A DNA stretch of 64,000 nucleotides from Pinibacter sp031553495 (GTDB taxonomy: Bacteria > Bacteroidota > Bacteroidia > Chitinophagales > Chitinophagaceae). Positions 1-8,864 of this stretch are shown piece after piece. Position 1 is the stretch's first letter; every line of letters starts with the position of its first letter. The DNA lies in assembly GCA_031553495.1 (NCBI GenBank), contig JAVBLN010000022.1, positions 1-64,000 on the forward strand, read 5' to 3'. The position numbers were made by a program, and so were the translations under genes. The notes beneath the pieces are model-generated. The model saw only the letters and a list, made by a program, of their open reading frames with translations, made no database searches and was not told the origin of the DNA.

Positions 1-417
1 CTAACCATCCCACACACTCTACCTATTAATTATTAATTAATAATAAATTAAACACAATAGCATATTACTGCGATTCAAGCAAACTCAATCCTACACGCAA
101 CTCTATTAATTATTAATTAAATCATAGGTAATTCCACTTAACAATAAGTGCTAACCATCCCACACACTCTACCTATTAATTATTAATTAATAATAAATTA
201 AACCAATAGCATATTACTGCGATTCAAGCAAACTCAATCCTACACGCAACTCTATTAATTATTATTAAATCATTGGCAATTCCACTAACAATAAGTACTA
301 ACCATCCCACACACTACCTATTAACTAATAATAAATCAAACCAATAGCATATTTTACTGCGCTGTAAGCAAACCCTATCCTACACGCAACTTTATTAATT
401 ATTAATTATTAATTAAT
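1..417. repeat. 147-bp tandem repeat, about 2.8 copies
   Basis: Three successive units begin with CTAACCATCCCACACACT at 1, 151 and 298. Unit 1 is 150 bp, unit 2 is 147 bp, and unit 3 is diverged and fades out at about 417. Each contains AT-rich heptad stretches (ATTAATT repeated), then GCATATTACTGCG and CCTACACGCAACT. There is no open reading frame. The array starts at or before the window edge, so its copy number is a minimum. It lies directly downstream of the ECF sigma factor gene; 418-459 is unremarkable. Confidence 0.85.
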
Positions 418-459
418 CCCCCCCGCTATTATTAAGAACACTTGTCAAAGCATAAAGGA

Positions 460-1083
460 CTAAACCGAAGCAAAATTTATTTTTACACTTAGCAAAATCA
501 CGGGAATATATACTCCGCTTTTGTCCAGGATATGTGCCTGTATGGCTTTTACAGCCAGCACCACCTGGTTTTTCACCGTACTTGCAGAAATATTTAACCG
601 GTGGGAAACATCTTTGTGAGAAAGGCCTTCTTCCCGCGTGAGCAGGTAAATTTGTTTTCGTTTTTCGGGCAGCAGGCTCACCGCTTCATGAATAAGCATT
701 TGCAGCTCTTTTGCCGTAAGCTTTTCAAAAACTTCTTCTGAGCTGCCGTCATCCAACACTACCTGTTTTATTTTTTTGTATTCGTTAGCCTGTTTTCGTA
801 GCTGATTCAGCGCATGATTGGAAGCCACGCGGTAAAGCCATGAAGCCGGTTCGTTAATATGAATAAGGGTTTCACGATTGATCCAGAGCTTTAAAAACAC
901 TTCCTGTACAATTTCGTCGGCAACAGAGGCCACCTTAACAATACCTGTAACAAAAGGGCGCAATTTTGGTGTATAGCGGTGAAAGATAGTCTCAAAAGCC
1001 TTTTCGTCGCCATTTGCTATTTGATGAAATAGCTGGAGATCGTCTTGTAGTTCGGTCTTTATCAAGCTGTAATTGAAGTACAA
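460..1083 (-). CDS. ECF-type RNA polymerase sigma-70 factor
   Basis: About 200 residues with the two-domain layout of ECF sigma factors of the Bacteroides expansion type. Region 2 covers roughly residues 28-95 (DEKAFETIFHRYTPKLRPF, then ADEIVQEVFLKLW). Region 4 covers about 125-185 (LPEKRKQIYLLTREEGLSHK, then a helix-turn-helix ending STVKNQVVLAVKAIQ). It would direct RNA polymerase to a small regulon. No in-frame ATG exists near the N-terminus; TTG at 1083 or TTG at 1065 is the likely start. Such genes are usually followed by a FecR-like anti-sigma gene and a TonB receptor. Here the downstream side is the noncoding tandem repeat, so this copy is an orphan. The last 18 residues are hydrophobic, which is unusual. 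Family call is firm; regulon unknown. Confidence 0.9.
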   Translation of the reverse strand: MYFNYSLIKTELQDDLQLFHQIANGDEKAFETIFHRYTPKLRPFVTGIVKVASVADEIVQEVFLKLWINRETLIHINEPASWLYRVASNHALNQLRKQANEYKKIKQVVLDDGSSEEVFEKLTAKELQMLIHEAVSLLPEKRKQIYLLTREEGLSHKDVSHRLNISASTVKNQVVLAVKAIQAHILDKSGVYIPVILLSVKINFASV

Positions 1084-1238
1084 TTGTAAGAAATTTTTCC
1101 TGCATTTGGAGAATTTGGGATCTGAGATCTGAGATTTGAAATGCTGTGGGTGGAGTTTGGTTTATAATATTGAGGCAACTTGGTTTCACACAAAGGTGCA
1201 AAGAATGCAAAGGGTTTGAAACGCGTTTGCTTTCTATT

Positions 1239-1352
1239 ATCCACGAATTACACCAATTGTCACGAATGCCTTTGTAGGCCATACATAGTTATACCCATAT
1301 AATATTTTCGCTCCTCCAAAAAAATTCGTGGCAATTTGTGTAATTCGCGGAC
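1239..1352. repeat. Nonamer-type inverted repeat element (CACGAATT family)
   Basis: The left arm reads ATCCACGAATTACACCAATT and continues with CACGAATG. The right arm (1323-1352) reads ATTCGTGGCAATTTGTG, then TAATTCGCGGA. The arms are built of 9-nt units and are inverted relative to each other around a short AT-rich loop region. Upstream, 1111-1140 holds a GATCTGA heptad run and 1189-1217 a CACAAAGGTGCAAAG run. Together these fill the 300-bp gap between the sigma factor and the PPIase gene. Confidence 0.6.
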
Positions 1353-1383
1353 CAAATAAAAAACCTGACAATCGCATTTACCA

Positions 1384-2754
1384 TTACTTATTCTCAGTAT
1401 CGGCGTGCTCATACCAGGGCTTCAATAAGCTGCAACCTTTATATTGGTCATCCAGCATTATGTAGTATGTAGGCAATTTCGTATTGAACCATTTATCAAG
1501 CGCATCTTCTTTTTTCTCTTCTATAGCTTTTTCAGCCATTTTGTTATAATCATCCTTCAGGTTTGCCCTGTGTGGTTCGGTGCGCGTTTTTAGGTATACC
1601 AACCTTACTATTTTTTTACCGGTGGGATCGGTTGTAATAAACGGTTTTGAATACTCTCCGGCCTTCAGCTCTTTTAGTTGCATCACTATATCTTTATCAA
1701 GCTGATCAATGGTTAGGAAGGTTCCGTTTTCGGCATTCATGTGCATGCCTGCAGTAAATTTCGCGTTTTCGTCATCAGAATATTTATCTACAGCCATCCC
1801 AAAAGCCACCTTCCCGTCTATCAGTAATGTACGTACGGAATCCAGCAGTTTTACCGCGTCATTTAGTTCGTCATCGGTTATCTGAGGAATTTTCAAAATA
1901 TGCCTAATTACTGCGTCATCACCATTTTTGCTTACCATTTGTATAATGTGGTATCCAAACTTAGACTTAAAAACCGGGGAGATCTGGCCGTCTTTCAAGC
2001 GAAACGCGGCATTTAAAAATGTCGGATCCCATTGCTTTTCATTACGGTTGATGTTGTACATACCTCCGGTGTTTTTACTTCCGGGATCATCAGTATAAAG
2101 TTCTGCAAGTGTTTTAAAACTCTTCTGCCCGCTTTCCACCTGCTTTTTAAAATCATTTAACTCCTCCATCGCAAATTTTTCCAACTCACGGTTAGCCTTG
2201 GGATACTTATCTATTTCTCCCACTTCCACTTCCGTTTCGTAAAAAGGAAGTTCATCTTTTGGAATTTTATCGTAAAAAGCCTTTACTTCAACAGGAGTTA
2301 TTTTTATGGAGTTTACAATTTTCTTTTGCATTTCCTGTGCCAGCAATGTTTCTTTAGTAGCAAGACGAAAATCTTCCTTTATCTGGTAAATAGTTCTTTG
2401 CGCAATTTGCTCCAACGCATCTTTGGAGCCATACATGGAAATAAACCCACGTATTTTAAGATCAAGTTTCGCATCTACTTCTTCATCAGATACTACAATG
2501 GAATCCTTTTCCGCCTGAAGCACCATAGCCTTTTGTGCCAGTATTTGTTGCATTATAATGCATTCAGGATCGGGGGGCAATGTTTGGTTGTTGCGCTTTG
2601 CGTCTAATATGGAGTTGGTAATATCCGATTGCAACACAATCTTATCACCCACTATTCCCACAATCTGATCGGCAACCACCTTCCGTGTTTGCGCTTGCAC
2701 AAAGCTTATTAATCCGCACGCCGCAAATAATGTTATATAAAAAACTTTCTTCAT
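1384..2754 (-). CDS. SurA-like periplasmic peptidyl-prolyl isomerase
   Basis: 456 residues. An N-terminal Sec signal peptide (about 1-21, ending FVQAQ) is followed by a SurA-type N-terminal helical domain (VADQIVGIVGDKIVLQSDI, about 25-160) and two parvulin-like rotamase domains. The first, at about 175-275, contains FKTLAELYTDDPGS, GGMYNIN and KFGYHIIQM. The second, at about 280-395, contains RHILKIP and AFGMAVDKYSDDENAKFTAG. Family role: periplasmic chaperone/isomerase for outer-membrane protein biogenesis. The length matches SurA-type proteins of Bacteroidota. ATG at 2754 fits the signal peptide. It stands alone, with noncoding repeats on both sides. The client proteins cannot be read from the sequence. 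Confidence 0.88.
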   Translation of the reverse strand: MKKVFYITLFAACGLISFVQAQTRKVVADQIVGIVGDKIVLQSDITNSILDAKRNNQTLPPDPECIIMQQILAQKAMVLQAEKDSIVVSDEEVDAKLDLKIRGFISMYGSKDALEQIAQRTIYQIKEDFRLATKETLLAQEMQKKIVNSIKITPVEVKAFYDKIPKDELPFYETEVEVGEIDKYPKANRELEKFAMEELNDFKKQVESGQKSFKTLAELYTDDPGSKNTGGMYNINRNEKQWDPTFLNAAFRLKDGQISPVFKSKFGYHIIQMVSKNGDDAVIRHILKIPQITDDELNDAVKLLDSVRTLLIDGKVAFGMAVDKYSDDENAKFTAGMHMNAENGTFLTIDQLDKDIVMQLKELKAGEYSKPFITTDPTGKKIVRLVYLKTRTEPHRANLKDDYNKMAEKAIEEKKEDALDKWFNTKLPTYYIMLDDQYKGCSLLKPWYEHADTENK

Positions 2755-2976
2755 TGTATTTTTATTTAGCTAGCCCTCTCCACAAAATCACGGGCAGAGG
2801 CACACCAAAAATATTTATTGAATTTTTCTCCAATACCTTTCGGAGTTGTTTTAACAAATGTTTATTCCAAACTCAAAATAATTTCAAAAACCGTGATCTT
2901 TTATGGTTCAAATAACAACTTTTACAAGGTGTCATTTATTTTATTTTGGTCTTGGTGAAAGCTGTAATCTTTTATG

Positions 2977-3229
2977 GTACCGGCGGCGGTATTTCATGGC
3001 ATCATCGTTGCGTCGCAATCACTTCATCGGTAGTAATTCTTTTCATCGGCCAAAAATATCCAGGCTTGTAAGTCAGATATCCTACACCTTAAAGGTGTAG
3101 GATATCTGTGTATACTGATTTCTGACATCTGATCTACAACCTGCTGCCCACTGTCAACTGCCCACTAAAGTTCCTACCGCACAAGTGAGTGACACAACGA
3201 TGCTTAATAGTAGCAATACCGCTGGTCCC
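2977..3229. mobile_element. Composite mosaic element: inverted core pair with hairpin interior
   Basis: A class B core in minus orientation (2977-3049, starting TGGTACCGGCGGCGG) and a class A core in plus orientation (3171-3229) face each other and bracket about 120 bp. The interior holds a perfect 17-bp hairpin (3074-3108), a TTTCTGACATCTGATC heptad run and CTGCCCA/CTGTCAA heptads. The outer end of the right core stops 15 bp from the infB stop codon. Interior layout matches the element at 24391-24740. It occupies most of the 490-bp gap 2755-3244; 2755-2976 shows nothing recognisable. Confidence 0.85.
3074..3108. other. Perfect 17-bp stem hairpin inside the mosaic element
   Basis: CAGATATCCTACACCTT at 3074-3090 is followed by one A and the exact reverse complement at 3092-3108. 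The same hairpin recurs at 24497-24527 with GATGTCC in place of GATATCC and the matching change on the opposite arm, so pairing is kept although the sequence changed. No T-run follows on either strand, so a terminator is not indicated. Confidence 0.85.
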
Positions 3230-3244
3230 AAAATTAAAATTACT

Positions 3245-6200
3245 TTACAGCGTCCTCTTAACTTCTTCCACTTCTATCGCTACGATGGTATCACCAACAT
3301 TTATATCACTGAAATTCTTAAGAGTTAAGCCACATTCTGTATTGTTAGCCACTTCTTTTACATCATCTTTATAGCGCTTCAGGCTGGCAAGTTCGGCGAA
3401 ACCGCCTTCCTGTCTCGGATAGATCAATACACCATCGCGGAATAACCTGATCTTACTATCACGTTTAATTTTACCTTCGGTAACCAAACATCCGGCAACT
3501 GTTGCTTTATCAAACTTGTACACTTCACGTATCTCAACTGTCGCAACCTCTTTTTCCTGGATCTTCGGTTCAAGCATACCTTCCATCGCACTCTTGATTT
3601 CTTCAATAATGTTATAGATGATGGAGTATGTTTTGATTTCCACGCCTTCGTTTTCAGCGAGTTTCGATGCCTGGGAAGAAGCACGTACGTTAAAGCCCAC
3701 CACAATCGCATCAGAAGCGGTTGCCAGTAACACGTCGCTTTCGGTAATTTGTCCCACCGCTTTGTGAACCACTCTCACAGCAACTTCTTCCGTAGAAAGT
3801 TTTTGTAATGAGTCGCTTAGCGCCTCTACAGATCCATCCACGTCACCTTTAATAATAAGGTTCAGCTCTTTAAAGTTGCCCAATGCAAGGCGGCGGCCAA
3901 TTTCATCAAGCGTAATATGTTTTTTGGTTCTTATACCCTGCTCACGCAATATTTGCGCTCTGCGGCTTGCGGTTTCTTTTGCTTCGCTTTCATCTTCAAA
4001 CACACGGAATTTTTCACCAGCCTGCGGCGCGCCGTTCAAGCCAAGTATTAAAACCGGTGTAGATGGCGGCGCTGCCTCTTCGCGTTTGTTACGCTCATTA
4101 AACATGGCTTTCACGCGGCCATAATGTTGCCCGGATACCACCAAGTCGCCCTGGTTCAACGTGCCATTTTGTACAAGCACAGTTGCCACATATCCGCGTC
4201 CTTTATCAAGCGAGGCTTCGATAATGGTACCAATAGCCTCCCTGTTCGGGTTGGCTTTCAGATCAAGCAATTCCGCTTCCAGCAAAATTTTCTCCAGCAA
4301 CAGATCTACATTAACTCCTTTTTTCGCACTCAGTTCCTGGCTTTGGTATTTACCGCCCCATGATTCCACCAATAAGTTCATGGAAGCGAGTTGCTCATAT
4401 ATCTTTTGCGGATTAGCTCCGTCTTTATCTATTTTGTTGATGGCAAATATCATTGGCACTCCGGCTGCCTGGGCATGGCTTATGGCTTCTTTTGTTTGAG
4501 GCATCACCGCATCGTCCGCGGCAACCACAATTACAGCTATATCCGTAGCTTTGGCACCACGGGCACGCATGGCCGTAAACGCTTCGTGACCCGGCGTGTC
4601 AAGGAAAGTGATTTGCTTACCATTTGGCAGATCAACCTGGTATGCACCAATGTGCTGGGTGATACCTCCTGCTTCTCCGGCTACCACATTCGCGCTGCGG
4701 ATGTAGTCGAGTAGCGAAGTCTTACCATGGTCAACGTGTCCCATAATGGTAACAATAGGTGAGCGAGGCAGAAGACTTTCAGGAGCATCCTGTTGTTCTT
4801 CTTCTTCCATTTCTTCAGCATCATCTATACCAATAAATTCCACATCATAGCCAAATTCACCGGCTACCAGTTCAATAACTTCCGCATCAAGGCGCTGGTT
4901 AATAGATACCATCATGCCCAGTCCCATACATTTACCTATCACTTCGGCATAACTTACATCCATAAGGCTGGCCAGTTCGCTTACGCTTATGAATTCGGTA
5001 ACCTGCAGCTTATTATCCTGTAGATTTTCGGCACCGGATTGTTCGGCCTGTTCATGACGTTTTTCTCTGCGGTATTTTGCTTTCAGGCTCTTACCGCGTC
5101 CGCTGGCGCCGGCAAGTTTTGCCTGGGTTTGGCGTATTTTATCCTGAATTTCTTTTTGGTTGATCTCTTTTTCTTCCCTTTTAACGGGCGGCCTGTGTTG
5201 TCCGCCTCTTTGTGGGTGACCATGACCGGGTCCTCTTCTATCGCCACCACGATATCCCTGGCCTTGTCCTGCGTGGCCCTGCCTGTTGCCCTGGCCCTGG
5301 TGACCGGCACCACCACTACCGAATTGGCCTCCGCCTTGCCTTGGTTTGTTAAACTGTCCCTGACCTCCGCCTTGTTGCCCACCGTGGCCGCCATGTGCAC
5401 CATGTCCGCCATGCTGTTGTGGTTTATGTGGCTGATCACCTTTTTTATCAATAGGAATACGCTTCCGTTTGCGTTTTTCCTCACTAGGTTTGGGACGAGT
5501 ATTACTGTCAACCGGCAATTGTATTTTTCCCAGCACTTTAGGACCTTCCAACTTTTCAGCTTTAATATTTTCAATTACAGGACCATTTTCGGCTCCTGCT
5601 TCTGCAGTTTCTTCCTTTGCTGCAGGTGGGGTAATAATTTTGGGTTGCTCAGCTACCGGTTTAGGTGTAGCAACCCGGGTTTTTTTTGTTTCTGCAGGAG
5701 GAACAGGGGCTTCAGGTTTTTTTTCTTCAACCTTGGGCTTTTCTTCAGGTTTTGGTAATTCCGGCTCTGCTTCTACTTCGGTCTTTGCAACTTCAGCCGG
5801 AGTTTCAGTTTGCTGGTTTTCCTCTGTCTCAGCTTGTTTTTCTTCTTTGGGCTTTTCTTCTTTTTTCTTTACCACTTTTTTTGGTCTTGTAGAAGAATCT
5901 ATAGCTGACAAATCTATTTTAGTAAGAATTTTTGGTCCTTCAATTTCAGGCGCGTTTATTTTTACAACATCCGGTTCTTTTTTCCCGGGTTGTTCGGTTT
6001 CTGTTTCCTGTACTTGCGGAGTTTCGTCCACTACTACAGGAGGCTCTTCTTTTTCTATTTCTATAACTTTTGGCCACTCCGGAGCCGGTGGCGCTTCCTG
6101 TACAACAGGCGGGGGTGGGGGTGCTACCGGTGGTGGTGGAACTACTTTTTTTACTTCTTTTCTGAATGCAATTTCTTCTTCTTCTCTCTTTCTTTTTGCT

Positions 6201-6427
6201 TCTGTATTTCCTTTGGGGAGATCAATCTGATCACTTTTAATTTTGGCAACTTTATCGCTCTGAAACTCCTGCTGAAGCGAACGATACATTTCCTCCGTTA
6301 GTTTGGAAGTTGGTTTTAAATCATCACGGCTAAAGCCTTTTCCTGCCAAAAAGTCTACCAGTGTGTCTTTACCGATGTTAAACTCTTTGGCTGCCGCCAT
6401 CAATCTTGGTGTTAATGTTTCTGCCAT
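3245..6427 (-). CDS. infB: Translation initiation factor IF-2
   Basis: 1060 residues. IF-2 is a GTPase that delivers initiator fMet-tRNA to the 30S subunit and promotes subunit joining. The GTP-binding domain shows G1 GHVDHGKT (about 564-571), G3 DTPGH (about 610) and G4 NKID (about 664), followed by the usual beta-barrel and C-terminal tRNA-binding domains. The N-terminal third is long and low complexity: a Pro/Glu/Val/Lys-rich stretch (about 90-325), then a Gly/His/Gln-rich stretch (about 340-425). This makes it about 170 residues longer than the E. coli protein, as is common in Bacteroidota. ATG at 6427 begins the conserved IF2_N helix (MAETLTPRLM). It is the last gene of rimP-nusA-infB, though separated from nusA by a 280-bp repeat-bearing gap. 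Assignment is certain. Confidence 0.99.
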   Translation of the reverse strand: MAETLTPRLMAAAKEFNIGKDTLVDFLAGKGFSRDDLKPTSKLTEEMYRSLQQEFQSDKVAKIKSDQIDLPKGNTEAKRKREEEEIAFRKEVKKVVPPPPVAPPPPPVVQEAPPAPEWPKVIEIEKEEPPVVVDETPQVQETETEQPGKKEPDVVKINAPEIEGPKILTKIDLSAIDSSTRPKKVVKKKEEKPKEEKQAETEENQQTETPAEVAKTEVEAEPELPKPEEKPKVEEKKPEAPVPPAETKKTRVATPKPVAEQPKIITPPAAKEETAEAGAENGPVIENIKAEKLEGPKVLGKIQLPVDSNTRPKPSEEKRKRKRIPIDKKGDQPHKPQQHGGHGAHGGHGGQQGGGQGQFNKPRQGGGQFGSGGAGHQGQGNRQGHAGQGQGYRGGDRRGPGHGHPQRGGQHRPPVKREEKEINQKEIQDKIRQTQAKLAGASGRGKSLKAKYRREKRHEQAEQSGAENLQDNKLQVTEFISVSELASLMDVSYAEVIGKCMGLGMMVSINQRLDAEVIELVAGEFGYDVEFIGIDDAEEMEEEEQQDAPESLLPRSPIVTIMGHVDHGKTSLLDYIRSANVVAGEAGGITQHIGAYQVDLPNGKQITFLDTPGHEAFTAMRARGAKATDIAVIVVAADDAVMPQTKEAISHAQAAGVPMIFAINKIDKDGANPQKIYEQLASMNLLVESWGGKYQSQELSAKKGVNVDLLLEKILLEAELLDLKANPNREAIGTIIEASLDKGRGYVATVLVQNGTLNQGDLVVSGQHYGRVKAMFNERNKREEAAPPSTPVLILGLNGAPQAGEKFRVFEDESEAKETASRRAQILREQGIRTKKHITLDEIGRRLALGNFKELNLIIKGDVDGSVEALSDSLQKLSTEEVAVRVVHKAVGQITESDVLLATASDAIVVGFNVRASSQASKLAENEGVEIKTYSIIYNIIEEIKSAMEGMLEPKIQEKEVATVEIREVYKFDKATVAGCLVTEGKIKRDSKIRLFRDGVLIYPRQEGGFAELASLKRYKDDVKEVANNTECGLTLKNFSDINVGDTIVAIEVEEVKRTL

Positions 6428-6500
6428 TCGTTTTTTTTATTGTCAATTGCCGCGCCATGGCCGACAATTATAAAGATTGTTTTATGTTTTAGAACATTGC

Positions 6501-6657
6501 TTATACTATACGCTGTATGAATGTTGACCCGAATGTTTCAACTTGCTGAATAGTATTACTACCGTACAAGTGAGTGACACAACGATGCTTAATAGTAGCA
6601 ATACTGTTGGTACCCAAAAAAACATTGCACATTCTTTGACAGTGCGAAGTATAATAT
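6501..6657 (+). repeat. Single mosaic core with extended flanks
   Basis: Class A core at 6550-6614 (TAGTATTACTACCGTACAAG to GTTGGTACC). The left flank begins TTATACTATACGCTGTATG at 6501. The right flank is an A-tract, then CATTGCACA and a closing GTGCGAAGTATAA. The same three-part arrangement occurs at 22416-22569 and 51027-51180. It lies inside the nusA-infB gap, between two genes expected to be cotranscribed. Confidence 0.8.
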
Positions 6658-6710
6658 CCCCCGGAATTAAAGCAGAAGAAAAAAATCTGTTTATATCAAT
6701 ACTTCATGCC

Positions 6711-7958
6711 TTAATCTTTTTCAAATTCGGATTCTAAAATTCTCTTCACTTCTTCTATAGTTTCTTTTTCAAGGTCTGTTCTTCTTTCCAGTTCATCTAC
6801 TGTAAGATCCATTACACTGCGTGCTGTATCGCAGCCGATGCGTTTTAGTTCATCAATGACCCATGTTTCAATTTCATCGCTAAACTCGCTGAGATCGATA
6901 TCAAATTCTTCGACTTCACCTTCATTATCTCTGTATACATCTATTGATAATCCTGTTAGTTCCTGTGCCAGCTTAATATTTACTCCTTTGCGGCCTATGG
7001 CTAGTGAAACCTGGTCGGGCTTAAGGTAAACATTTGCCTGTTGCTTGTCTGTATCTATATCCATACTTGTGATTTTTGCGGGTGTTAGCGCTCTTTGCAC
7101 AAGTAATTGTATATTATTTGTCCAGTTGATTACATCAATATTTTCATTTTTCAGTTCCCTTACTATTCCATGAATGCGACTTCCTTTCATACCCACGCAG
7201 GCACCCACGGGGTCGATTCTGTCGTCATAGCTTTCTACGGCAACTTTTGCTCTTTCGCCTGGTTCACGAACGATTTTTTTGATAACTATAAGGCCATCAA
7301 AAATTTCTGGTACTTCTATTTCGAGCAATTTAGCTAAAAATGACGGGCTGGTTCTGGAAAGTATGATTACCGGAGTATTATTTTTCAGATCTACTCTTTT
7401 TACAACCGCACGAATGTTCTCGCCTTTTTTGAAATAATCTTGTGGAATTTGTTCGCTTTTGGGCAAAATTAACTCACTACCATCTTCATCCAATAATAAT
7501 ATTTCTTTTTTCCAAACCTGGTAAACTTCCGCATTTACTATTTCTCCTACACGATCGTTATATTTTTTAACCAATACATTTTTCTTGAGATCTCCGATCC
7601 GGCTTGCCAGTGTTTGTTTTGCTGCCAAAATTGCTCTTCTTCCAAAATCCATGATATCGACTTCTTCGTACAATTCTTCTCCAACTTCATAATCGGGCGA
7701 TACTTTTAATGCATAGCTATGCGACACTTCCTGGTTGGGATCATTCACGTCATCGTCCTCCATAATCATTCGTCGGCGTATAATTTCAAGATCACCCTTT
7801 TCCGCGTTTACGATAACATCAAAGTTCTCATCGCTACCATATTTTTTTCGAAGCAATGTTTTAAAAACATCTTCCACAACTTTCATCATGGTAGGACGGT
7901 CTATATTTTCTGCATCTTTAAAATCCTGGAACGCTTCTATTAAATTTATACTTGCCAT
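6711..7958 (-). CDS. nusA: Transcription termination/antitermination factor NusA
   Basis: 415 residues, in the range for NusA proteins lacking the extra acidic C-terminal repeats of E. coli. Order of domains: N-terminal RNA-polymerase-binding domain (1-130), S1 domain (about 135-200, GEIVNAEVYQVWKKEIL), then KH1 and KH2 (about 205-345, with VGACVGMKGSRIHGIVREL and VSLAIGRKGVNIKLAQEL). A short acidic region and a helix-hairpin-helix-like tail follow. It binds RNA polymerase and modulates pausing, termination and antitermination. Second gene of the conserved rimP-nusA-infB order; rimP lies 48 bp upstream. ATG at 7958. Assignment certain. Confidence 0.98.
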   Translation of the reverse strand: MASINLIEAFQDFKDAENIDRPTMMKVVEDVFKTLLRKKYGSDENFDVIVNAEKGDLEIIRRRMIMEDDDVNDPNQEVSHSYALKVSPDYEVGEELYEEVDIMDFGRRAILAAKQTLASRIGDLKKNVLVKKYNDRVGEIVNAEVYQVWKKEILLLDEDGSELILPKSEQIPQDYFKKGENIRAVVKRVDLKNNTPVIILSRTSPSFLAKLLEIEVPEIFDGLIVIKKIVREPGERAKVAVESYDDRIDPVGACVGMKGSRIHGIVRELKNENIDVINWTNNIQLLVQRALTPAKITSMDIDTDKQQANVYLKPDQVSLAIGRKGVNIKLAQELTGLSIDVYRDNEGEVEEFDIDLSEFSDEIETWVIDELKRIGCDTARSVMDLTVDELERRTDLEKETIEEVKRILESEFEKD

Positions 7959-8006
7959 AGCTTTGAAAATTTAGTTTTCTAACGGAAGTATCCATTAGCG
8001 GTTTGT

Positions 8007-8477
8007 TTAAAAAACTACCTGAATTTTTGTTGTTTTTATATTATCAAATGTAAGAGCGTGCATTACCTGCTCTTTCTTTTTATTCTTTCCTTTTGTTTCT
8101 TCAATCAATAAATCGTTGCCGCTTACTGAAATAAGCCTGCCTTCAAGCTTTGAGCCGTCATTGAATGTGATTTCTACCTGGCGCCCAATATTTTTCTGAT
8201 ACTGTCGGTGCAGTTTCAAAGGTTCATCAAGGCCGGGTGAAGAAACCTCCAGCGAAAAATCTCCATCGGGAAATAATCCGGCTTCTTCAATGAGCTTGTA
8301 TAATTTTCGATTGTAAAACACACACTTTTCAATGGAAATGCCTTCGTCCGCATCCAGGAATATCTTCAGATTATTAGTAGGTTTGATTCTCACTTCTACC
8401 AAAAAAGTTCCCGCATCATCTTTCAAAAGTTCTTCCACGAGGTGGGTAATGCTAGTTATTTTTTCTTCGTTTGCCAT
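8007..8477 (-). CDS. rimP: Ribosome maturation factor RimP
   Basis: 156 residues from ATG at 8477 (MANEEKITSITHLVEELL). A longer in-frame extension to 8552 exists, but its N-terminus is not RimP-like and would add 25 residues. Visible are the N-terminal alpha/beta domain with DFSLEVSSPGLDEPL at about 75-90 and a C-terminal SH3-like barrel (QVEITFNDGSKLEGRLISV). RimP binds the 30S subunit and is needed for maturation of the ribosomal protein S12 region. First gene of the rimP-nusA-infB operon. Assignment certain; the start is chosen by homology length. Confidence 0.95.
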   Translation of the reverse strand: MANEEKITSITHLVEELLKDDAGTFLVEVRIKPTNNLKIFLDADEGISIEKCVFYNRKLYKLIEEAGLFPDGDFSLEVSSPGLDEPLKLHRQYQKNIGRQVEITFNDGSKLEGRLISVSGNDLLIEETKGKNKKKEQVMHALTFDNIKTTKIQVVF

Positions 8478-8587
8478 ACTGTAAAGAAGAAGGGAACGGT
8501 GTCCGTTCCCTTCAATTGATTCTTTTTCCGAATGCAAATGTACAGTACCCATATGTGATTTCCAAATCTTGTCTATTTCATTCTTTT

Positions 8588-8689
8588 ATCCACGAATAGC
8601 ACGAATTAAACGAATGCTGTCTGCTGGTAGTTTATAACTATACAAGCTACTTAAAAATTAATTCGTGAAAATCCGTGGAATTCGTGGAT
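8588..8689. repeat. Nonamer-type inverted repeat element, copy 1 of a tandem pair
   Basis: The left arm is ATCCACGAATAGCACGAATT plus AAACGAATG; the right arm is ATTCGTGAAAATCCGTGG, then AATTCGTGGAT. The interior contains GTAGTTTATAACTATACAAG. The units have a 9-nt period. The next copy follows after 10 bp. Confidence 0.75.
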
Positions 8690-8699
8690 ATATTCTTTT

Positions 8700-8781
8700 A
8701 TCCACGAATTGAACGAATATTGCCTGTTGGCGGTTTATAACTATACAAGCTGCTTAAAATCAATCCGTGAAATTCGTGGAT
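8700..8781. repeat. Nonamer-type inverted repeat element, copy 2 of a tandem pair
   Basis: The left arm is ATCCACGAATTGAACGAAT and the right arm is ATCCGTGAAATTCGTGGAT. The interior GCGGTTTATAACTATACAAG is nearly the same as in the preceding copy. The pair fills most of the gap 8478-8864 between divergent rimP and the DUF4834-like gene. Confidence 0.75.
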
Positions 8782-8864
8782 CCAAATAGATAAAGAGATT
8801 GCCGTACAGCTTTAACGCTTATTTGATAACACCTGTTTCGTAATTCTCTTACCTTTACGCCATT

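Noticed and set aside
3171..3229. CRISPR array as an explanation of the recurrent 65-bp unit
   Set aside because: Copies are dispersed singly or as inverted pairs between different genes, not in regular tandem array with unique spacers, and no cas genes are present.
5039..6301. Long open frames on the plus strand opposite infB
   Set aside because: Phe/Ser/Gly-rich antisense shadows of the low-complexity N-terminal region of IF-2, caused by its Lys/Glu/Pro/Gly codon bias.
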